DNA of 64,000 bases from Membranipora membranacea (taxonomy: Eukaryota > Bryozoa > Gymnolaemata > Cheilostomatida > Membraniporidae): the NCBI GenBank assembly GCA_914767715.1, contig OU612070.1:13905501-13969500 (forward strand). The letters run 5' to 3'. Below, piece by piece: positions 52,501-63,100 of this stretch. The notes beneath the pieces were generated by a model. The model ran no database searches. It saw only the letters and a list, made by a program, of their open reading frames with translations, and had not been told where the DNA came from. Position 1 is the first letter of the stretch. Each line of letters opens with the position of its first letter. Position numbers and translations under genes: made by a program.

Positions 52501-55500
52501 CTCCCTGCTCCAATCGATAAGCACCTTGATTGTATGATGAGATAGATCATAACAAACAAAATCCACAGCCAGCCCTTAATGGTGTTTGGGATGGCAATCG
52601 CGGTCGTAGGTCAGATATCTAGATTGACTGCTTCATTCTTTTAGTAATCTGCTTGTAAACTTTCACCTAAGACACTCCTTCAAAACCCAGTCAATTCAAT
52701 TTTTAAAACCCAAAATTGCTCTCTAGGCTTTAGCTTCACACATTGACTTGAAGCCCTCGGTGTTCAGCATAGCTGCACAGGATTGTAAATGGTAGATGGC
52801 AGGGTCACAATTGAAAGCTAGAAATCCCCCCTGTCACAACCTGAAACCAATTGAGTGACTGCCAACTATTTTGCTAATGGATCACTTCTAAGGAAAATTG
52901 AAACCATTAGATGGTAAACAGTCGATATCTATTTAGCCCTACAGAACGTTATAGGCTACGTAATTTTAAATTTTCCATGAGTAGGTCAATTGCAGCAAAA
53001 ATAAAGGAAGGAAAGATTGACAGTCAGCGATGACAATAATTGCATGGTCAAAAGAACTTACATTTTAACTCCGCTCTTGTGCATGTTTTTCCCAAATGCC
53101 TTGGAAATAGCCCTCCCTATCAACGAGGCAGTAGCTCTTATATCAAACTCTGTCCTTATCACCTCCTTCACCCTGGCCTTAGTTGTGTTGATCCCCTTGA
53201 ATCGTGTGAATCTTGATCTTAAGAAGTCCTGTATAATAAAAAAAATCACTCGTCAACAGCAACATATACGCGGTTGATACCAGAACACTTATACCAAGTC
53301 ATTGCTTATACAACTTAAATTGTATTAGTTGCATTGGAAGATTTCAAAATTTGGGATTGGTAAAATTCTCTATTGAAGAGTACATAGGACCAGTGGAAAT
53401 GAAGGACAACACAATGTAATTAAAAGTAAACAATGAGTTGACTGGATGAAAAGGAATAGTTTATTAGACCATCATAACAAAAGAAACATGAAAATCACCA
53501 TCCTACTCAGATTTACTGGGCACAACACAATATGGCTATTCTTATAGAACAACCTTCGTATTATATTTTGCATCCCTGAAGCGTAGAGCGTATCCAATTG
53601 AGTGACTTGAATGCAGATGCTAGTCCAGTGGCTACTAGTGGGTACTAGCGCGATAAATACACGCTCGTCTGCAGTAAGCTTTATGTTGGTACCAGCATAG
53701 CCTACAGATTATTCCCTAAGTTGTGTTGTGACCCTAGTAGCCCTATGGCATGAGGCTGCTTACCGACATATCTTGTACTTTCTGCTGTTTAAAGTGAGGG
53801 CTGTACTCTACTGAGCATAGGTCAGTGCTGCGGGGCTGAAAACCTGAAATTCAAAATTGTTTGAGGTTGTTTAAGTTGTAGCATGCATTGCTGGATATCG
53901 TGTATGTATCGGATCAAGAAGTTTGGCAACGAATCATTTTATTTTTTTTACAGCCTTTTGGTTGTATATCAAACATGCCTCATGGTTTTGCTGGCGACCT
54001 GACCTGATGCCACAAATTTAAACAATTTGTCAAACTTTTAATTGATACTGATAAGACACTTGACAACTTACACCAGCAGGTTGTTGCATAACCACACAGG
54101 AGATAATAATAATTCGATAATTCATGAATAGGCTAATTAAATTTGCAGTTCAAGAAAACATCCCAATACAATGTAAACCTTTTTTGTTCCTCTACAGCCT
54201 GATAATGGATGACTGATAAGCCGAATGCCAACTTAAACCAAGCCAGGCTGCTTGATTATTATCGTTTTTACAAGGCAACTGTTAAATGACATAAAAATGA
54301 AATCTAGTCAGCGGGCAGACCATGCATTTGGAGTTAGGAGTACTCCTTGGTTCAAGAATTCATCTCTTTGTGATACAAAGTACTAATTGGTCAAGCCTTC
54401 CCCAACTTGCACAAACACTATCATGAAGGACTCTGCAGTTGTGTTTAAATGGTACAACTCAACTGTATGAGAACAAGGAGTTGACTCCTTGACGGAAATA
54501 CATCTACTATTTATTCAACTCAAAGTCAATTATACAGTGCAGCAATTAACTCCCTCTTCCTCGAGGGTGTTCATTGAGTGCAGTGACCAGCCAGTGAGTA
54601 AGTTCCTACTCACTCGAATCAGCTAGTCTTGCAGCCTCCTTCATCCTTGACTGTGTCATTGTAGTTTCAGACTCTGCTGTTGACTCTGCTGTTGGCTTTG
54701 CTGTTGACTCTGCCATTTTTCTTTTATCAGTTAATAAAGAAGAATGTATGTGCAGGCTGATTTCAGATTTATTCCTGACATAGATAGAAAGTTTGTCAAC
54801 TTGAATGATGGCTGGCTAAACAACACCTAATCTGTTGTACACCTCACGTGTTCACTACAGTGCTATTTAATAAAAGGTCATAAGGTCATACGGATCACCC
54901 GTATTATTAATAGTAATGACTTTAAGTCCTCAGGCTATTATTTGTAAACACATTTAATTTATTAGTTGTCTCACCACAAAGAAGGTGGCCATAACTGCGG
55001 CACTTTATGTTTATATCCTTAAACGGAGGGGAGAAAGTGGTTGATAATGAAATGCCTCTACCAGCATCTTGCACCGTTTGAGCACTTAAACTAGTACTAA
55101 CCATATTCTTGAGGTGGCCAGTATCTCATCATCTCAACAGAATATAAGTCTCCAAGATCAACAATAACATAAGGATACTCCTATAAATACAAAAGTAGTA
55201 CAATATCATCATGGTTTTCTTTTTCATATTCACAGTTCAACATGTGCAAATTAATATTCAAGTTGCAAAGACGTTGTCCCAAATATCTGTAGCATCTATC
55301 ATATGGAAGAAAGGTGTGCGAGATCAATTTTAGATATAATCTAGGCTAAATTGATTGTGACAAATTAACTTCCCTCACTTGTCACTTCATTCGAAATTTA
55401 CTGAACATAAGAAAAACCTACAACAATCTAGCGGTGTAAAAAGTAATATGGGCTAACTTACAGCTTGAGAACAGAACTTGCCGAATGTTTAGAAGGGATC

Positions 55501-58500
55501 AGCTGTAGCATTACTGAACTTTTGGACCAATCAAAGATGAGAAATTGTTCCCAGTAATCATACATAAATTGCCATAATGCTTGTCCAGGATCAGAATGTT
55601 CCCCTAATCCATGAATTTGTACAGCAATCTAGAGACGTAATATGGGTTAACTTACAGCTTGAGAACAGAACATGGATGATGTACTATCAGTACCTCCATC
55701 TATAACATTCTCCGCCGCTGTCCCATTAGAAGACATAGAATGTCCTACTACAGTTCTCCCTGAAATAGAGTTGGTATCGAATGTGAGATACAACTTGATT
55801 TTTTTTTGTTGATTTCAGAGGTCAACAAGTTACCTAAAATAGAATTCCTTTTATTATCTATACACTTTAAAGAAAACCTCTATAAATAAATATATAATAA
55901 AAGTATACAGTTTGGCTGAAGTGAATGTAGTCCCATAACCAAATATTTAGAAACATTACCTACCTCTGTTTCCGTGTAATCACATTAAGCTATTTACAAA
56001 ATTCAACTTATTTTGACTGCTGAGCCAAAGTACTTGATTTATAACACACCTCTGGCCAGATCAGATCCTAGTGATGTTGCATTATGGCTGACAGAACATC
56101 CACGCTGAGGCTCTGTTGGTCTGGGAGTGGTTGGTGTTGTTGATGGTCCAGTGTACGGTAATTCACCATAAATCTCAACCTCATTGAAGCAAAGTGACGT
56201 GGTAGTATTACTAGCCATCATAACTCGTACATAACGACCTCTCTTAGCTCGGCGACAGGAAAACACTTCTGGTCTCAACCATGGATCTCCTCGCCGGAAA
56301 TTGAATACAGAGTCCGCATTGTTGAGACTTTCCAGAGTATCAGAGATTGAGAATGCTATATTCCTTGTCTGGTGTCCTGTAGAAAAAAGCAGAAACTATA
56401 ATATGATGTATCGTTTAATGCGAAACAAGGAAATGGGGAACCAAGGTTTGGTCAATAATTGAAAATAAGCACAAATCAATAAAAATGCTAAAACAATCAA
56501 ATATATATTATAAATAAATAAATTTCAAATGTATTGCTGTCTTTTCCAAATATCTGTGAGAGATATTATTACCCTGAATCATTGAGAAATGGAAATATCT
56601 CGGCAACAAACAAATACCTTACCATAATCATGAATTGTGTCTCTTGCCCAAAATCTGATAACATTAACCATGTAGCTTTGTCCAAGATCGACAGTCACAT
56701 ATGGGAAAGTCTGAAATAAATGATGATAGGTATGAACTGAACTGTATGTATTCAATATTGCAGTCAAGCGTAACAATTATCCATTTCATACAGTATATAA
56801 CAAAGATCAGTTTTCAATGACACTATATATGATTATAACTTGATAGGAGTTAAACTACTGCTGCCACTCATGCAAATTTGTGCTTATTGAATTCTGCATA
56901 GCTCCAAGATAATTAATTGAGACTTAAATCTCATAATTGTCACCTAATGGACAAATAATTTGCACAAACTGATCTTCAAAATCAGGGCATGAAATCTACG
57001 GCGCCAGCTTATGACGTGTACAGTGTGCACTAGTAAGACGGTAACTATGTCACCTGATGCTGTAGATAATTAATTTCATACCCTAATTTTGACGATCAGT
57101 TTGTGCAAATTATTTGCTCATTAGGTGAGCTACACAGAATTTTATAAGCACACATTTGGCTGTGTGGCAGCAGTGGTTTAAGGTATTAAAGTTATTACAA
57201 CAACAGATCAAACTCACAGCAGTGGTACAGAAATAAGAGGAATCACTTTCTGTATCTCCATCAATAATATCCTCTACTGTATAACTGTACTGATAACTGA
57301 AACCTGTGTGCTCAGCAATAGTTTTACCTGTAAGTATAGTAAGTAAGTAAGTAAGTAAAATAATTCCACTTATAGTGTATGCCATGAAAGTATATCCGTC
57401 ATCACGTGCAAAAAGAATCTATCTGTAATTTTTTTAACACTGATTCCTTTTGTTATGCAAATTAAGCTATTTTTCAGCTTACTAACGCTATGAAAAAGTC
57501 ACTGAATGTCATTAAAATGATTACTCTCATAGTGTGTGCCATGTAAGAAACCCCATGTTATGTTATGTTTTTTGTTATTCGTTCTTTTTTTTGACGGGTC
57601 ATCCATACAACTGAACAAACATAGGTATGTCTTCTACAGTAGAAAACTTCAAGGGATATTAGGTAGTCTCATTTGACATACCAACAGCGAGATTATCACC
57701 ATAATTCCAGTTAGCTGAGTAGACAGTACAGCTAACATCTGGTACGGGAGCTGCAGTTACAGCACCTGTTGATGGCACTCCTGTAAAACATGTCAGATTA
57801 CAAACTTCTATGACTTTAAACAAGGAAACAGGGTGGTTCTGTTTGTCAATAAACAACTAATCAGCCAATATTTTTGTTATAAACCCTTTCCGAGTTGGTT
57901 CTATGACGCAAAGATGGGAATGCACATTAAGTCTAAATATCAGGATTTGACAGTCATGCTGAATCCTCATGTTGTTTAAGTGCCTTTGATGTCTGTGTTA
58001 TCCAATTCTGTAATGGTTTAACTGCGCACTATGAGAGAATGAGCTTTACACACCATAAACTTGTAGTTCAGCGAAACAGAAGAAGCCATCAGTATTATCT
58101 TTGACCATACGAGCCCTGATATATCTACCACGTAATGGAACATCTCTAGTAAAAACCTCCTCACAAGATGGAGGAAAATCAGGTCTATAGAAAAAAAGTG
58201 ATGGGTCTGTACCCAGCCAATCAGTAGGTTCCATAGCTCTGACATCATCAGCAACATGAATCTCAACAGACCGCGCCCGAATATCTCTATCTGTAGATTA
58301 TAAAGTAATTTGAGAGGTAATAGGAATATAGAGATATAGAGATATAGAAAAACAACTTCTCTATGTTACAGCAGAGTCTTGAAGAGTGATTCACGTCAAA
58401 AAAATCATTAGGAAGACACACACACAACCACACTTGCAGTATAAATGGGATTTTACACGACTTACCAATAGGACAGGTAGTAGTCCAAAATACTACAGTA

Positions 58501-60076
58501 CTGATGTCATAGGACTCTCCCAAATCAATAGTTACGTACGGCATCCTCTAAAAGTAGATCATTAATGGATTCATCATGATTATAAATCTACAGCCTGAAG
58601 TAATGTCAAAGCACACACTTTCATTGGTAATACATACAGCCTTACTAGTGTACTCGATGGGCGGACAGATATCTAAGGCAACTACACTTAAGTCAATTTA
58701 TCTACTACATGTTAACAGTAACTTACCTCCTGAGAGCAGAAATTAACGTAACCGTCAGCTTCTATAGTGATTCCATCAACTACATTTTCTGGTGCATACT
58801 GTATACCTGACTGGGAACTAATGTACGCTTCGCTAGCATCATAAACCGTTTTGTCTGTAATTAGGAAGAGATTAATATGATCATGAATAATTTTTAGGGT
58901 CATTTAAAATAATTAATGACGCTATATCAGAGCGCTGCGTCACAGCACCACGTCGCAGCACCACGTCGCAGCACCACGTCGCAGCACCACGTCGCAGCAC
59001 CACGTCGCAGCACCACTTCACAGCACCACTTCACAGCACTGTGTCACTAAACATTGTCACAGCTGTAAACTTATAAATATTATGTTTATGGTCACAGCAC
59101 TACAAAATGCTTGTTGCTCAGGGAGTCTCATCACTTGCCGCAATTTTGTGGTTGAGACTTGAACAACTATTACTCTAAGACAGCCTGTTTGATGAAAGTT
59201 TTTCTCGTTTCTTCAGATGGCGAGTTAGAAGAGTGATGAATGGCACAGAGTTCTTAATTTCCGTGTTTCAATCTAGAACAACTTACTCAGAGCAATATTT
59301 TCACCATATGGATTCAGTGTCGTTTCAGGTATTGTAGTATTTGTTGTAGGTGGTGTGGTTGTTATGGCTGCAGAAGCATTCACAATTTCTGCAATTTAAA
59401 CACAGTAGGTAGTAAGTCCCAATATAAACCGGCCTCAGCATGTATAGTCTGGTCCCAGACCATTCTACACCCAGAGCCTTGCAAAGACTAGGTTCTCTTT
59501 ATTTTCAAAACTATGCTCATTCCATGATTAAGACATTTTATTGTAAAAGAACATGGAATTGTATGATTCTTTAGAGAAGACAACAGTTTTGGAAAGTCAA
59601 GCTTACTTATAAATGTGGCAAATCAAAGTAACTACCATCAGACGGAACAGAGGATTCAACATACCATCGGCATCGTAGACTTCAATCTCGGTGAAACAGA
59701 AGAAGTTTGTCTCCTGCTGATACTTCATAACTTTTACATAACGACCTGATAGAGGATCAGATCTGATAAACTGTTCAGGCTGATCTCCAGTTTGACTTCC
59801 AGGTCGGTGATAGAAGAGAGAAGATTCTAAACTCAAACCTTCCAGAGTATCAGATACGTATATCCTCATATCATTTACCTGGGATGCTGAGATAGATACA
59901 GAAAACTTTAAATGATTAAATCCTATTTGGTTAGCAGTGTTTTCATGATATCAAATTATTCTAGAAGCATAGAAGTAATACTACGTCAAATCTTAATCAT
60001 TGGTTGCGCATATTTCCTCATATAATTTATTATGTTTATATTTATATATGTAAATAAGTTCATATAAATTTATGTA

Positions 60077-60113
<37 letters not shown>

Positions 60114-63100
60114 ATATTTATATGGTTCCACCAAGACATAGAACGTAAATTGACAAAGTTTGAGCACCCAACATATGGTGTTGTATCTAGTTGCTAAGAA
60201 TGATTATATACTCAGACTTACCAAAGTAGTTCCACATGACTATCGTGGTAATATTATAGGACAAGCCAAGGTCCAGAACCCAAAAAGGATCAACCTGAAA
60301 TAAGAAATACTTGCAATATGAGCTGCTCTCAACATTAAACAAACTTGTAAACCTTTCTACAGCCAAACCTACTGGAACAGTAATCTATTGAAACGTAAGG
60401 AGAAATCCAGACATCAATGGCTAAATGATAAGTCATTTTGAGTCAGAATAACATACTGTAATGGCCATACCTTTATACATGTGACGCGGCTTTTGTCTCA
60501 ATGAGAAGTTTGCAGCCTGCACAACATATGATGTCACTGATGGACTTATGGAATGAGATTGGGGTGAGTTAATGCTGCTGGGGCCAGCCATGAGAATCTT
60601 GCACTGGAGATGGCATGTGACAGTACTTGACACTGTGCATGTTGCTGAAAACATGTGTTGGGGTATGTGGATGACTGTTGGTTTTATCTATTGAGGTAAT
60701 CATCTGCCTACTCATGTTTCTCTTACTTACCGATCTTGAACAGAAGCTATCGGAGAGTGGAGCACCTTCTCCCAAACCATTCACTGCATTCTGAGGATGG
60801 TATGAACCATAAGGATCACTTGTGTTCACAACTGTCTTATCTGCATTGTAATAGAGACATACATATTAAACAGGGACAGTAAAACAAAAGTATGCAAATT
60901 TCTTACCTCAAGGATTAAACTTAAGCTTCTAAGTTTTTGTTAGCTGAGGTTGGTGGTAATGAAAAGTACAGAGTGTGAGTGAATTTTAGCTAGCTTTAAA
61001 GTTAGCTGCGAATATGTTATTTCTCATGGGTACCATAAAAACTACACCATTTATTATTATTATGTGTTTTTATTGAGGTTTTCATATATGTCAGTATGTT
61101 ATAAACAAAGATTGATTGATATATATTACGTTTTACTAAATGAAATGGTTTAAAAATCTCGATTCGCCGTATTAGGTCCTAGATTTTGGTTTAATTATTC
61201 TACCTCCTGACCAAAAGGCTCTATTGTGCATTTTGCAGGAATTGATGATTTTAGGATGAAAAATGAGGTGTTTTTGCCTATATAAACTTATAAGTAAATT
61301 GCTGTTTTCAAAAACACTAAGTAGCCTTTTATAAGTCTAGTGACAATTTTGCGAGAATTTTTGTTTGCAAGCTAATCATTGTTGATCATCATGGAAGTTA
61401 GATCACTGAAATCTATCAATTTTTACCAATTACACATAGTTTTTGATACCGACTTGAAGTCTATTTATAACCTTACCTTGAGCGATATTGTTACCGAGTA
61501 GAGGTCCAGCACGGCTTGTTGTTGTTGGAGCTTGAGTTGTGGTTCTTGTGGTCACAGCTTCCTCGCCTATGGAGATGAAATTGAAAGTCAACTCAAATGA
61601 CCAAGTGATTGTTGGAGATAAATATGACCAATAATAAAAACTGATTTAATTTTCAAACTATTAATCAAACAAAATTTATATTTGTAACTTTGAATATTCA
61701 TGTCTTTTACAATGCATTCTTTTATGACCAGCGTAAAAGTTTGTTCTCCCTTCCAACCCAAAGAGAGATGGGCCCTTATTCGAAACCAAGCCATATGCTA
61801 ACAAAATCCATCGCATGCACACAACGGGTTGTAAGAAATAAACTATCTGAACTGAGCCACTTCAAACCTTCCGTTTGGTAGACTTCAATCTCAGTGAAAC
61901 AGAAGAAGTTTGTCTCCTGCTGATACTTCATAACTTTTACATAACGACCTGATAGAGGATCAGATCTGATAAACTGTTCAGGCTGATCTCCAGTTTGACT
62001 TCCGGGTCGATGATAGAAGAGAGAAGATTCTAAACTCAAACCTTCCAGAGTATCAGATACGTATATCCTTATATCATTTACCTGGGATGCTGTAAAATAT
62101 GAGAATTCTCATAATTATGTTTCATTTTACGTACGATGAAAAGACGGGTCTACACTGGTGATTAAAAAAAGATGAAAAAAGTAGCATCTTTCTTGCTTAG
62201 GTACATTAACTTAGACTGATTGCCTACAACCTTGCCATATCATAGCTCCACAATAATTATTGACATACCTGTCTTCTCAGATCCAAAAATTTAGTAGAGT
62301 TGTTTACCCACACATGTATCGCAGTATGGAATACAGTTTATGTGCTGATCCTGATATGATTGGCTGTTGGACAGCCAATCAGTGCCAACAAATTGGTTTT
62401 ACTCAATATAGACAAAATAGGGAATAGTTGAGGTCTTACCAAAGTAGTTCCACATGACGACTGTCACAACAGGATAAGATGCTCCCAAATCGACCACCCA
62501 GAAAGGATCAACCTGAAAGAAAAGACAAAATAAATCAGTCATTAGCATGCAGATTATTGAATCTGCGTATACATTTTAGCGCACAATATAAATCAACACC
62601 AAAAAATAGACCAGGAAAAGCTAATAATCAGCCGCTAAAAAATTTGTTTATCCATAAGATAGTTTTGTTGATGTTCTGCTGTTACAATGTAAAGAAAAAG
62701 AAGCAACAAAGCAAAAGTATCATAGATAACAGATTTAAACATTTAACCAATGAACTTCAGTTCATTGATTTAACTAACCGTCTTGGAGCAAAAACTGTTT
62801 GTCAGAGGGGCATCTTGTCCCAGGCCATCCACTGGATTTTCAGGATAGTAAGATCCATACATATCACTGTTTCCCACTACTGATTTCCCTAGAGCCAGGT
62901 TGGAATTGATATCTGGTGTTGTAGCAGTCCATGTGGTTGTTGTTATGGTGCTAGATGTTGTTGTTAATGTGATACTAGATGTTGTAGCTGATGTGGGTGT
63001 TGTAGATATTGTAGCTGACGTGGGCATTGTAGATGTTGTAGCTGATGCGGGTATTGTAGATGTTGATGTTGATGTGGGTGTTGTAGATGTTGATCGCGCT

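Larger units (their letters stand above)
41184..55093. mobile_element. 13.9 kb Academ-like DNA transposon carrying helicase and candidate transposase genes
   Basis: Terminal inverted repeats of 110 bp (41184-41293 and 54984-55093) differ at one position, and the element is bounded by a 9 bp direct repeat. Between them lie two convergent genes without visible frame damage: a RecQ-like helicase (plus) and a large DDE-type candidate transposase (minus). A transposase plus superfamily II helicase recalls, from memory, the helicase-bearing Academ lineage (AcademH) of animals and fungi; this assignment is inference. The near-identical ends and intact genes imply a recent, possibly still mobile, insertion. 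It sits in an intron of the lectin gene, directly at the splice donor. Internal sequence holds its own passengers: a foldback MITE in a helicase intron (44073-44370) and a hAT-like MITE end (52566-52612). Confidence 0.9.

Noticed and set aside
58934-59045. CRISPR-like array of short repeats
   Set aside because: The units are directly tandem with no spacers, and the genome is eukaryotic; it is a minisatellite.
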